16,434 bases of DNA from an uncultured Clostridia bacterium (GTDB lineage: Bacteria; Bacillota; Clostridia; Oscillospirales; Ruminococcaceae), in NCBI GenBank assembly GCA_947584825.1, contig CANPWR010000019.1, positions 1 to 16,434 on the forward strand. Reading direction: 5' to 3'. The notes under the pieces were generated by a model that had not been told where the DNA came from, did not search any database, and saw only the letters and a list, made by a program, of their open reading frames with translations. Position 1 is the stretch's first letter. Every line of letters starts with the position of its first letter. Position numbers and translations under genes: made by a program. This document shows, piece by piece, positions 1-6,643 of the stretch.

Positions 1-1
1 C

Positions 2-178
2 ATTGCAGTAAACGCTTCAAGCTGCGGTCTTGCAAAAAACTCAGTAGTTTTGTTAGAGCAGATAAGAACTATAGATAAAACCCGTCTAAAAGAGAGAATG
101 GGCGAGCTTGATACGAATTCAATGTCCGCTGTGAACAGTGCGTTGTCAATATCCTTCGGATTAGGCGGCAGAACATAA
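2..178 (+). CDS. mazF: MazF/NdoA-type mRNA interferase toxin, C-terminal part (5' end outside window)
   Basis: The open frame runs in from the left edge and stops at TAA 176-178, leaving 58 residues. The stretch SVVLLEQIRTIDKTRLKERM, followed by a short helix ending in LSISFGLGGRT, matches the C-terminal half of Firmicutes MazF/EndoA/PemK toxins. In that family the LLEQIRTIDK block is almost invariant. Members are sequence-specific ribosome-independent endoribonucleases acting on single-stranded mRNA, held inactive by a MazE-type antitoxin that is normally encoded just upstream. The N-terminal half and any antitoxin gene lie outside the window, so whether the toxin is intact cannot be judged. 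A hairpin terminator follows about 70 nt downstream. The family call is firm; the cleavage specificity is unknown. Confidence 0.85.
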   Translation: MAVNASSCGLAKNSVVLLEQIRTIDKTRLKERMGELDTNSMSAVNSALSISFGLGGRT

Positions 179-249
179 AAAGAATATATCATATTGCAAA
201 TAACTTTTACTTATAAAAAACTTTTATTTATGTTTAGCGGTAAAATATA

Positions 250-279
250 CCGGCATCGTTTTACTCGGTGCCGGATTTT
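250..279 (+). terminator. Intrinsic terminator after mazF
   Basis: CCGGCATCG (250-258) pairs with CGGTGCCGG (266-274) across a 7-nt loop, with one G-T wobble, and is followed by ATTTT. The U tract is short, so it is a moderate terminator. It separates mazF from the lipoprotein gene. Confidence 0.65.
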
Positions 280-306
280 GCATTAAAAAGAAATTTTTGG
301 TAGATA
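278..306 (+). promoter_or_regulatory. Candidate sigma-A promoter of the PepSY lipoprotein gene
   Basis: TTGCAT (278-283), a 17-nt spacer and TAGATA (301-306) give a plausible vegetative promoter directly after the mazF terminator. It would leave a leader of about 75 nt. Both hexamers are imperfect in very AT-rich DNA, so the assignment is tentative. Confidence 0.35.
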
Positions 307-386
307 ATAAATCATACATAAAATATAGTGAAAAAGTTAAAAATATATTGATAGAATTAAATCAACAAATATAGGAGGTCAAAATA

Positions 387-1028
387 ATGAAATTAAAAAT
401 TCTTATTACAGCATTACTTCTGTCAATAATGGCAATTGTTACAGGGTGCGGCGAAAAAGATAAAACTTCATCTGATGTATCAAGCGATACTACTGAGTTG
501 TCGGAGAGCCTTGCCGATACCAGCGTTACAGAGCAATCTGAAAGCACAACAACTTCGCAGAATGCAAATGCTGCAAATACTTCAATTTCAGAAGATGACG
601 CTAAAAATATAGCTTTAAAGGATGCAAATGTATCCGAATCTGATATTACAGGAATGAGAATAAATCAGAAAATCGATGACGGAATATCTTTGTACGAGGT
701 TGATTTCTATGCAGGCACTAAAGAGTACGAGTATGAAATTTCGGCTGAGGACGGAAGTATTCGCAGCAAGGATACAGACATAGATAATGATTTCGGTTCA
801 GCGGCGCAAAGTAAAGCTGGCGTGTCTTTAGATGACGCAAAGAAAACAGCGCTAAGCAAGGTAAAAGGAGCGACCGAAAAAGATATTCGGATTCATTCTG
901 AATACGACGACGGCAGACAGATCTATGAGGGTTCTATAGTTTATAACGAAATGGAATATGATTTTGAAATTGACAGTGAGACAGGTAAAATTCTGTCATG
1001 GGAATCAGAATCTGTTTATGATGATTAA
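387..1028 (+). CDS. Secreted lipoprotein with two PepSY domains
   Basis: The 213-residue protein starts with a type II signal peptide: a short basic N-terminus, a hydrophobic stretch and the lipobox VTGC with Cys21. A Ser/Thr/Glu-rich linker runs to about residue 65. Two PepSY repeats follow, at about 67-132 and 145-210. Each has the pattern SxDDAKxxAL, a YE-x-F/I strand, a Y-x-YEI or YDFEI strand and a closing DG/TG turn (AEDGSIRS, SETGKILS). PepSY domains are small extracytoplasmic modules found in peptidase propeptides and many lipoproteins, and some inhibit proteases. The protein is probably anchored to the outer face of the membrane. AGGAGGT at 373-379 lies 7 nt before the ATG and fixes the start. 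The gene stands alone between terminators. Its partner or target is not visible. Confidence 0.85.
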   Translation: MKLKILITALLLSIMAIVTGCGEKDKTSSDVSSDTTELSESLADTSVTEQSESTTTSQNANAANTSISEDDAKNIALKDANVSESDITGMRINQKIDDGISLYEVDFYAGTKEYEYEISAEDGSIRSKDTDIDNDFGSAAQSKAGVSLDDAKKTALSKVKGATEKDIRIHSEYDDGRQIYEGSIVYNEMEYDFEIDSETGKILSWESESVYDD

Positions 1029-1046
1029 AAGTTAAGAGTAAAAATA

Positions 1047-1075
1047 AAGCACCTATCCAATTTGGGTAGGTGCTT
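1047..1075. terminator. Terminator between the lipoprotein gene and ricT (convergent)
   Basis: AAGCACCTATCC (1047-1058) pairs with GGGTAGGTGCTT (1064-1075) across a 5-nt loop, a 12-bp stem with one wobble. On the minus strand the hairpin is followed by a TTTATTTTT run, a good terminator for the ricT operon. On the plus strand the downstream U tract is poor, so termination of the lipoprotein transcript is less certain. Confidence 0.75.
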
Positions 1076-1097
1076 ATAGTTTGCCACAAAGGGAGTT

Positions 1098-1961
1098 TTA
1101 TTTTTCTTCAAGTTCTTTCAGTTCGTTTGAGTCTTCGTTATCGACATTGCTTGCACCGTCTTTAATAACCTTAATGTTTTCTTTAGTATAGGTATTAATA
1201 GCCTCAGTATCCGATTTTTTAACTCTAATTTTTCCTGTGAGCTTATTGATGTCAACAACATTACCTTTTCCATCTGGAGTTTCCACAAATGCTCCTATTT
1301 TAGGAAGTCCTTTAATAAGCTCTTCATAGCCATCCTGTTCGTATTTTAAACAGCACATAAGCCTTCCGCAGGTTCCTGAAATTTTGGCGGGATTCAAAGA
1401 CAGACTTTGATCCTTTGCCATTTTGATAGACACCGGCTCAAAATCTCCCAAGAAAGATTTACAGCAAAACGGTCTTCCGCAAATTCCAAGACCGCCGAGC
1501 ATTTTAGCTTCGTCACGGACGCCTATTTGCCTGAGCTCAATTCTTGTCCTGAAAACTGACGCTAAATCCTTTACAAGCTCTCTGAAATCGACTCTGTTTT
1601 CGGATGTAAAATAGAAAAGCAGTTTGTTGTTATCAAAGGTACACTCAACATCGACTAAATTCATATTTAGTCCGTGTTTTGCAATCTTTTCTTCGCAGAT
1701 TTTAAATGCTTCAATTTCGTTCTTTTTATTCTGCTCAATTTTATCAAGGTCTTTCTTTGTTGCAATGCGTATTATATTTTTAAGAGGTGCAGTAAGTTCA
1801 TCGTCGCTTATTTTTTTGTTAGCGAGAACAACCTCTCCGCACTCAACGCCTCGTGAGGTTTCAACAATTACTTTCTCTCCTGCGTCGATCTTAGCTCCAT
1901 CAGGTGAAAAGTAATATATTTTACCTACGCTCTTAAAGCGTACGCCTATTATTTCAGCCAT
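1098..1961 (-). CDS. ricT: RicT/YaaT, PSP1-domain iron-sulfur protein of the Ric (Y) complex
   Basis: The 287-aa protein carries the PSP1 C-terminal domain. In the middle are two Cys clusters, GICGRPFCC (Cys161, 166, 167) and GTCGRLMCCLKYE (Cys198, 203, 204), which are the hallmark of RicT. In Bacillus RicT joins RicA and RicF in a complex that carries [4Fe-4S] clusters. It helps RNase Y process mRNAs and also influences sporulation, competence and biofilm phosphorelays. All expected cysteines are present. GGAGGAAT lies just before ATG 1961. The gene follows holB by about 30 nt, the same order as Bacillus holB-yaaT, and ends at a hairpin terminator. RicA and RicF are not in the window. The glutamate-rich C-terminal tail is typical of relatives. 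Confidence 0.93.
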   Translation of the reverse strand: MAEIIGVRFKSVGKIYYFSPDGAKIDAGEKVIVETSRGVECGEVVLANKKISDDELTAPLKNIIRIATKKDLDKIEQNKKNEIEAFKICEEKIAKHGLNMNLVDVECTFDNNKLLFYFTSENRVDFRELVKDLASVFRTRIELRQIGVRDEAKMLGGLGICGRPFCCKSFLGDFEPVSIKMAKDQSLSLNPAKISGTCGRLMCCLKYEQDGYEELIKGLPKIGAFVETPDGKGNVVDINKLTGKIRVKKSDTEAINTYTKENIKVIKDGASNVDNEDSNELKELEEK

Positions 1962-1993
1962 ATTATTCCTCCAATTTTATTCAAAACTTAACC

Positions 1994-2977
1994 TTACAAA
2001 GTTTCCTTTATTTCTGAGCATAAAGAGTTTAGTGCAAGACTTAGGTTTCCGTTTGAATTTATTCTATCAATATATTTAGTTACAACAAGATATATTTTTC
2101 TTGCCTTTGCTTTAGAAGTATGTTCTGATAATCTGACAGCACCGTTTTTATATGTGCTTATAAGATTTGATTCATCACAGCAAGCGTGATAAGACATTGC
2201 GTCTCGGATAACCTCGCAAAGAAGGTTTAAAACCGTCAAGGTCATAGGCTTTGCGCCGGCGAGCTCGTTGAACTCTTTAAGTATTAAGTATTCATCACCC
2301 GAAATTAAAGCGTCAGTAATATTTTTTGTTATTGTAACAGCGTCAACTATTTCTTCGCCGTCTAAATAGCTTTTGCATTTTCCTATGTTTCCGCCCAGAA
2401 TATCAATGCTCTTTTTTATTTCATCAATGTTATACCCATACTTAGCAAGCGCTTTTTCACAGGAGTCTTTGCTTACCTCGTGTACCGAGAGAGAAACCAC
2501 TCTTGAAATAATAGTCGGCAGAAGCGAGGAACGAGAGCTTGCTGTCAGTATTATAACACAGTGGTCTGGCGGTTCTTCAATAAGCTTTAGCAGAGCATTC
2601 TGTGCAGGAACCAGAGTGTTGTCCATATCCGAAATGATATATATTTTATATCTGCCTTCGTTAGGCAATACAGTAGAGTTCTCAACAATTTCACGCAGGG
2701 TGTCTATCTTGTAATTACCGCTTTTGCCGCTTGGCTCAGCATAGATAACGTCGGGATGAGTTTTGTGTAAAATCATTCTGCATGATTTACATACTCCGCA
2801 GGGAGTACCGTTTTTTTGCTCGCAAAGCAGTGAAGCTGAAATATAATCAGCAGCAGTTTTTTTACCCAATCCCTTTTCACCGTAAACAAGAATTGAGTTT
2901 ACAACTCTGTCCTTGATTATCATTGAACGTATGGTATCCTTTAATATAGTATTTTCATAAAAAGAAAAATTCTCCAT
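1994..2977 (-). CDS. holB: DNA polymerase III subunit delta' (clamp loader)
   Basis: This AAA+ clamp-loader subunit has a Walker A loop, GEKGLGKKT (residues 33-41 from the chosen start). It also has four zinc-module cysteines (Cys52, 60, 63, 66) in the spacing C-x7-C-x2-C-x2-C. A Walker-B-region segment IISDMDN precedes NALLKLIEEPP, the signature helix of delta'/gamma-tau proteins. It helps open and load the sliding clamp at primer termini. The frame extends to a TTG at 3016 with no ribosome binding site. ATG 2977 is preceded by GAAGG at good spacing and gives the usual N-terminus (MENFSFYEN), so that start is used (327 aa). It is followed closely by ricT, a conserved pairing. A weak extended -10 promoter (TGGTACAAT on the minus strand, 3093-3101) overlaps the end of the upstream gene, so holB may have its own start. 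Confidence 0.92.
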   Translation of the reverse strand: MENFSFYENTILKDTIRSMIIKDRVVNSILVYGEKGLGKKTAADYISASLLCEQKNGTPCGVCKSCRMILHKTHPDVIYAEPSGKSGNYKIDTLREIVENSTVLPNEGRYKIYIISDMDNTLVPAQNALLKLIEEPPDHCVIILTASSRSSLLPTIISRVVSLSVHEVSKDSCEKALAKYGYNIDEIKKSIDILGGNIGKCKSYLDGEEIVDAVTITKNITDALISGDEYLILKEFNELAGAKPMTLTVLNLLCEVIRDAMSYHACCDESNLISTYKNGAVRLSEHTSKAKARKIYLVVTKYIDRINSNGNLSLALNSLCSEIKETL

Positions 2978-3090
2978 AACACTGACCTTCATAAAGAGGC
3001 AAGAGACAATAGGCAAGGATTACTCTTTTTCACTATCAAATTACAATTTCCTGCTTCTTAGTTCTAACATCTTGCATCTAATCTATAAAT

Positions 3091-4476
3091 TCATTGTACC
3101 ACATTAACGTAAAAAATGCTATACCTTTTGAGCAAATTTATAGTGCTTAGGTCAAAAACCTCTCCGCTGATTACCAAAGGAATACATGGCGGGCAAATTG
3201 ACACAGGAGAAGAACATATTCTTCCCAGTGCTTTTTCAATGGGAATTGTTTCAGCTTTACTGAATAGAGCGTCTCTTATTGACATCTTTCGTTGAGTCGG
3301 AAGAATAAAAACATCTTCATCAGATTTACAGCTGCAAGCGGTTATATTTGCAGAGAGTTTTTTTATTTCTTTTAGTGCTGATAAAAGAGATATAAAGTCA
3401 TTTTCATTATTTTCGGGTGAAATCATTAAGACAACTGCTGAAATATCTGCGTATTCACAATAAATATTATGTTTTTCAAGCAGATAAAGCAATTCTTTTC
3501 CGTTAATTTTATTCGTTAGTAAAACCAGCTTCAGCGGTTCGGTATCAGGATTATCAATAACATCAAAGCCTATAGATTTTATCTCAGCTTTTAGCTTTTT
3601 AACTCTTTTGCAGGTTTTATCAAGCTTATTGATAAACTCTTTATCACTTAAAATCCGGTTGCATAAATCAAGGGATTCCAAAATCAAGTAAGACGGTGAT
3701 GTAGTTGCAAAAATCTGCATTGCTTCTTTAACATTGGTTTTGCTTTTAAACTCTTCCTTTGTGTTTTTAGATATGTGAAGATATGCCCCTCCCGTGAGGC
3801 AGGGGAGTGTCTTATGAGCTGAGTCACAGCACATATCAGCACCGAGATTTAAAGGGTGTATGTTGTTTGATAGAAAGTTAAGGTACGCTCCGTGAGCATT
3901 ATCAACAAGCAGGGGAATATCATATCTTTTGCATACGTCAGATATGCTTTTTACATCTAGCATATTTCCTAGATAGTCGGGAGTTGTGATATATACGGCA
4001 CTAGGAAGATCACACTTATTATATCCAGACAAAGCATTTTCTAAATCAGATGCCGACAGCTCAATTGTACATATTGAGTTAAGCGATTTCTTAGGAAACA
4101 GCCAGTCAACGTCAATGTCTATCAATGCACAGGCATTAATAAAAGCCTTGTGTACATTTCTTGCGGCTAGAATTTTTCGTCTTTTACCTTTGACTGCAAG
4201 AAAAAGCATTGTCTTAATTGCTAAAGTAGAGCCCTCTGTTGAATACGCTGTCAGTGCAGAATCAAAAAGTTTTGATGCGTTATTTTCGCTTTCACTTATT
4301 ATCCCTTCATTAGATGTGTTAAACAAAAAGTCTGCACCTGTTATTTCAGTAATGTCAAAAGGGGATATACTTCTCAGCTCATCAGGACCTCTGCCCTTAT
4401 GTCCCGGCATATGAAATCTTGCAGTATTTTTGTTTTTATATTCAGTTAAGAAGTCATAAATCGGCGTCTTCATCAT
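3091..4476 (-). CDS. Orn/Lys/Arg decarboxylase family PLP enzyme (YaaO/SpeA-like)
   Basis: Fold-type I PLP protein of 461 aa. It has the N-terminal family motif RFHMPGHKG (residues 20-28), EGST (81-84) for cofactor phosphate contact and DNAHGA (192-197), whose Asp should contact the pyridine nitrogen. SAHKTLP (219-225) contains the Schiff-base lysine K222. The C-terminal domain ends with a PPCIPL motif close to the usual CPPGIP. Substrate (arginine, lysine or ornithine) cannot be told from sequence. In Bacillus a paralog, yaaO, lies in the tmk-holB-ricT block, and this position is the same apart from missing tmk, yaaQ and yaaR. AGGAG lies 8 nt before ATG 4476, which is preferred to a TTG at 4479. 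The 5' end overlaps the upstream sigma-like gene by 23 bp, which suggests translational coupling. Confidence 0.9.
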   Translation of the reverse strand: MMKTPIYDFLTEYKNKNTARFHMPGHKGRGPDELRSISPFDITEITGADFLFNTSNEGIISESENNASKLFDSALTAYSTEGSTLAIKTMLFLAVKGKRRKILAARNVHKAFINACALIDIDVDWLFPKKSLNSICTIELSASDLENALSGYNKCDLPSAVYITTPDYLGNMLDVKSISDVCKRYDIPLLVDNAHGAYLNFLSNNIHPLNLGADMCCDSAHKTLPCLTGGAYLHISKNTKEEFKSKTNVKEAMQIFATTSPSYLILESLDLCNRILSDKEFINKLDKTCKRVKKLKAEIKSIGFDVIDNPDTEPLKLVLLTNKINGKELLYLLEKHNIYCEYADISAVVLMISPENNENDFISLLSALKEIKKLSANITACSCKSDEDVFILPTQRKMSIRDALFSKAETIPIEKALGRICSSPVSICPPCIPLVISGEVFDLSTINLLKRYSIFYVNVVQ

Positions 4477-4780
4477 CAATAAAGCTCCTGAAATTTGTAT
4501 ATTTTAACCGCTCGTAAATTCGGTTTTTTGCACGCTTTATAGTTCTCGATACTGTAGATTTGTTTACACCGAATTTTTGAGCGATCTCGTGGATCTTCAT
4601 ATTGTTCATATAATACATAATGATATATTGTTTCTGAGTTTTTGTCAAATCATCATTAATAATCTCATGTAGGAATTTTATTACTTGTTTGTTTGAGGTT
4701 GAAGCGTATTCGCCAATTTTTACACTCTGCTCCAAATGAAGGAATTCAATAGGTACTCTTTTATTTGTATATTCTCTCAT
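4454..4780 (-). CDS. Small sigma-70 region-4-like helix-turn-helix protein
   Basis: The 108-aa protein has a C-terminal region 4-type HTH, at about residues 44-94. LTKTQKQYIIMYY is followed by MKIHEIAQKFGVNKSTVSRT and a basic helix, KRAKNRIYERL. This resembles region 4 of ECF/sigma-70 factors and phage ArpU/DUF1492-like late activators. There is no region 2, so it cannot bind the -10 element like a complete sigma factor. The N-terminal 43 residues match nothing I recognise. The ribosome binding site is poor: AAAGGA is about 17 nt from the ATG. The gene lies 37 nt behind the 76-aa coiled-coil gene and overlaps the decarboxylase start. I infer a DNA-binding regulator, perhaps acting with the coiled-coil protein. 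The target is unknown. Confidence 0.7.
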   Translation of the reverse strand: MREYTNKRVPIEFLHLEQSVKIGEYASTSNKQVIKFLHEIINDDLTKTQKQYIIMYYMNNMKIHEIAQKFGVNKSTVSRTIKRAKNRIYERLKYTNFRSFIDDEDADL

Positions 4781-4817
4781 TTTTATCTGTCAGGAATCCT
4801 TTCTATAATGTTATAAC

Positions 4818-5048
4818 TCAGGCGTCCCTTTTGGATATGCTGACTTTTGGTTTCGGTTTAAAATAATTTTCAATCATTCTTGCGCTGAACAGAACGTCTA
4901 GATATTCAGAATAAAGAGTTTCAGTACGCTTTATAAGCGCTTTTCTTTCGTCAACATCAGTTGTCTTTTTCGTTCTGACTTTTAGGTGTTCAATTTGTTT
5001 TTTCAGTGCGTCCGCAGTTTTGATATAAGCTCTGAATAAATTTTCCAT
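4818..5048 (-). CDS. Hypothetical 76-aa coiled-coil protein, first gene behind a LexA-type box
   Basis: I do not recognise a family. The sequence is helical and charged throughout. A heptad-like stretch (about residues 10-55, TADALKKQIEHLKVRTKK onward) suggests a coiled coil, and there is a basic KPKPK tail. No signal peptide or membrane segment is seen. GAAAGGAC before ATG 5048 supports translation. A TTGACA-17-TATCAT promoter with an SOS-like palindrome at its start point lies upstream, so it is probably damage-inducible. It is followed by the sigma-region-4-like gene. In phage ArpU/DUF1492 proteins a coiled-coil N-terminus precedes a region-4 HTH, so the two genes may be a split version of that arrangement (inference). 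It could also be an unrelated SOS-induced regulator. Confidence 0.6.
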   Translation of the reverse strand: MENLFRAYIKTADALKKQIEHLKVRTKKTTDVDERKALIKRTETLYSEYLDVLFSARMIENYFKPKPKVSISKRDA

Positions 5049-5072
5049 AGTTTTATGTCCTTTCTATAAAAA

Positions 5073-5111
5073 TGTCATTTTAGTAACAAATTGTCATTTA
5101 TGAGAACAAAT
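5073..5111. repeat. Tandem imperfect 19-20 nt direct repeat in the SOS-type leader
   Basis: TGTCATTTTAGTAACAAAT (5073-5091) is followed directly by TGTCATTTATGAGAACAAAT (5092-5111). Both share TGTCATTT and AACAAAT. The second copy contains the left half of the LexA-like palindrome and the first a degenerate version (TAACAAATTGTC). The first copy may be a decayed or low-affinity operator, or a duplication of leader sequence. Confidence 0.5.
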
Positions 5112-5116
5112 GTTCT
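5103..5116. promoter_or_regulatory. LexA/DinR (SOS) box
   Basis: AGAACAAATGTTCT is a palindrome with perfect 6-bp arms. It contains GAAC-N4-GTTC with an AAAT centre, which agrees with the Bacillus SOS consensus CGAACRNRYGTTYC except at the outermost bases. It lies at about +6 to +19 of the minus-strand promoter, where bound LexA would block transcription of the 76-aa gene. It is about 110 bp upstream of the ynzC promoter, so control of ynzC is less direct. Confidence 0.75.
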
Positions 5117-5128
5117 TTTGCAATTTTT

Positions 5129-5157
5129 ATGATAAATCGAAAAGTAAGATTTGTCAA
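5129..5157 (-). promoter_or_regulatory. Sigma-A promoter for the 76-aa / sigma-like operon
   Basis: On the minus strand TTGACA (5152-5157), a 17-nt spacer and TATCAT (5129-5134) form a near-consensus promoter with its start near 5122. The LexA-like box overlaps the first transcribed bases. Such a strong promoter combined with an operator is typical of tightly repressed SOS genes. Confidence 0.75.
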
Positions 5158-5226
5158 TACCTTTTTTCTAATTTTTTATTTTTTATTTTTTTAGGGCGGT
5201 TTTTTGGACTGTTATAAAAAATGCAG

Positions 5227-5255
5227 TTGATTTTTTTGAAAAAGTATGCTAATAT
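5227..5255 (+). promoter_or_regulatory. Promoter of the ynzC-like gene (extended -10)
   Basis: TTGATT (5227-5232), a 17-nt spacer and TAATAT (5250-5255), with an upstream TATGC giving an extended -10 (TRTGN). The start near 5262 gives a 30-nt leader. No SOS box overlaps this promoter. Confidence 0.6.
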
Positions 5256-5291
5256 ATATAGAATATATATTGCCAATGAAAGGAATAGATA

Positions 5292-5522
5292 ATGGAAAAG
5301 GAAAAATTGGACAGAATCTCACAGCTTTATCGTCTTTCAAAGGAGCGAAATCTGACCTCAGAAGAATTGTCGGAGCAAAAAAAGCTGAGAGACGAGTATC
5401 GTCGGGGTTATGTAAGAAATCTCACTCAGCAGCTTGAGCATACTGAACTATTGTGTCCTGACGGAACGAAGGTAAAGGTGTCTGATTTAAAGAGAAAAAA
5501 TTCGGATATTACTAAAAGCTAA
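5292..5522 (+). CDS. ynzC: YnzC-like DUF896 small protein
   Basis: The 76-aa protein fits the DUF896/YnzC family. It has an N-terminal helical hairpin (LDRISQLYRLSKERNLTSEE), the block EQKKLRDEYRRGYVRNL, and a C-terminal CPDGTKVKVSDLKRK that matches the family's DPxGxxVTPxxLKR ending. In Bacillus, ynzC is the third gene of the LexA-controlled yneA-yneB-ynzC operon. Its role is not established. AAAGGAA precedes the ATG at suitable spacing. Here it has its own promoter and no yneA or lexA neighbour, but it is divergent from a gene carrying an SOS box, in keeping with the damage-response association. It is followed 59 nt later by a WYL regulator. Confidence 0.85.
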   Translation: MEKEKLDRISQLYRLSKERNLTSEELSEQKKLRDEYRRGYVRNLTQQLEHTELLCPDGTKVKVSDLKRKNSDITKS

Positions 5523-5550
5523 CTTTTTTAGTATACATTGAAAAAAGTTA
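5520..5550. repeat. AT-rich inverted repeat after ynzC
   Basis: TAACTTTTTT (5520-5529) is perfectly complementary to AAAAAAGTTA (5541-5550) across an 11-nt loop. It starts inside the ynzC stop codon. With no GC and no U tract on the plus strand it would be a weak terminator at best. It could be an operator for the following WYL regulator. Confidence 0.35.
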
Positions 5551-5581
5551 AATTCAGAAAAATACGAGGGAAGCAAAGGTA

Positions 5582-6598
5582 ATGGAAAAAAATTATAATC
5601 TTATATCTAATGGTGGTTTTTCCAGACAAAAGCTAAAGCTTTTGATTTTGAAGAAAATTCTGCTTAATGAAACCGATGAGACACATTCACTTACCGGTAA
5701 GGAGCTTATATCTAAGCTTGAGGCATACGGAATAAAGGCTGAGAGAAAAACTATATATGACGATATTACATCACTGCAGGAAAGCGGTCTTGATATACTG
5801 GCTGATAAAAGGGGACACGCAAATGCTTATTATGTAGGTTCAAGAACCTTCCAGGACGAGGAACTTTATGTTTTGGCAGACGCAGTATCATCATCAGTTT
5901 TTCTGACAAAGAAAAAATCTGACGAACTGATTAGCAAGCTGCAGACGCTGACTTCAAAATATAAGGCTCAGGAACTCAGGAGAAATGTATATGTTGCCAA
6001 CCGTACAAAGACGTTTAACGAACGAATATATTACAATATAAATACTATTCATAAGGCAATATTCTCAAATTGTCAGATTGAATTTAAATACTATGAATAC
6101 AGCATTGACAAAAAGGCTCAATTCCGTCACGGCGGAGAGATTTACAGTGTTTCTCCATATCAGCTTATATGGGAAAATGATAAATATTATCTTATATGCT
6201 ATTGCAACAAGCATGAAAAGCTTTGCAGATACAGAGTTGACAGAATATCAGACGTTCGAATTTGCGAGGATAAAAGGCGCTCTTTGACAGTTGATGAAAA
6301 CGAGATCGTGAAAAGTCTGAAGGCTACATATGATATGTACGGTGGGGACAGAGAAAATGTAGAGATAGAATTTGATAACTCGCTCATCAATGTTGTTATC
6401 GACAGATTCGGCAGCAAGGTTTTAATTAACAAAAAGGGCGATAACAGATTCAGTATAAAGGTAGACGTCGAGGTAAGTCCGACTTTTTGGGGTTGGTTAT
6501 TCACATTCGGAACTAAAGCAAAAGTAACAGCTCCTGAAAGGATCGTTAAAGAGGCAAGGAAAAGACTTAAGGAAATATCAGATTGTTATAAAAAATAA
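5582..6598 (+). CDS. WYL-domain transcriptional regulator
   Basis: The 338-aa protein has an N-terminal DeoR-like winged HTH (about residues 14-80), with LTGKELISKLEAYGI then ERKTIYDDITSLQESGLDI, followed by a helical linker. The WYL domain (about 140-225) has the characteristic VSPYQLIWENDKYYLICY and CRYRVDRISDV stretches. A C-terminal WCX-type extension (about 245-335) follows. WYL proteins bind nucleic acid or nucleotide ligands and regulate DNA-damage, defence or metabolic genes. GAGGG about 11 nt upstream of ATG 5582 is the best ribosome binding site. It sits between ynzC and a sirtuin gene on the same strand, probably co-transcribed. Its target is unknown; autoregulation of this cluster is an inference. 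Confidence 0.88.
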   Translation: MEKNYNLISNGGFSRQKLKLLILKKILLNETDETHSLTGKELISKLEAYGIKAERKTIYDDITSLQESGLDILADKRGHANAYYVGSRTFQDEELYVLADAVSSSVFLTKKKSDELISKLQTLTSKYKAQELRRNVYVANRTKTFNERIYYNINTIHKAIFSNCQIEFKYYEYSIDKKAQFRHGGEIYSVSPYQLIWENDKYYLICYCNKHEKLCRYRVDRISDVRICEDKRRSLTVDENEIVKSLKATYDMYGGDRENVEIEFDNSLINVVIDRFGSKVLINKKGDNRFSIKVDVEVSPTFWGWLFTFGTKAKVTAPERIVKEARKRLKEISDCYKK

Positions 6599-6627
6599 TT
6601 TATTAGGTTAAGAGATAAAACTAAAAC

Positions 6628-6634
6628 AAGGAGG
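6628..6634 (+). promoter_or_regulatory. Ribosome binding site that fixes a TTG start for the sirtuin
   Basis: A full AAGGAGG lies 9 nt before TTG 6644. There is no in-frame ATG at comparable spacing, and the conserved sirtuin N-terminal helix starts soon after. A genuine TTG start is therefore likely. Confidence 0.85.
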
Positions 6635-6643
6635 CAAGAATAA

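Noticed and set aside
1047..1075. Riboswitch-like or small RNA structure at the lipoprotein/ricT junction
   Set aside because: A single simple hairpin with a U tract on one strand between convergent genes is fully explained as a terminator.
2978..3016. Upstream TTG start for holB
   Set aside because: It has no ribosome binding site and adds 13 residues not typical of the family; ATG 2977 has GAAGG at good spacing.
4454..5048. Complete ECF sigma factor and anti-sigma pair
   Set aside because: The sigma-like protein lacks region 2, and the 76-aa protein has no membrane segment or anti-sigma motif.
5161..5220. T-rich stretch upstream of ynzC as a terminator
   Set aside because: No stem of useful length precedes the T runs, and no gene on the plus strand ends there.
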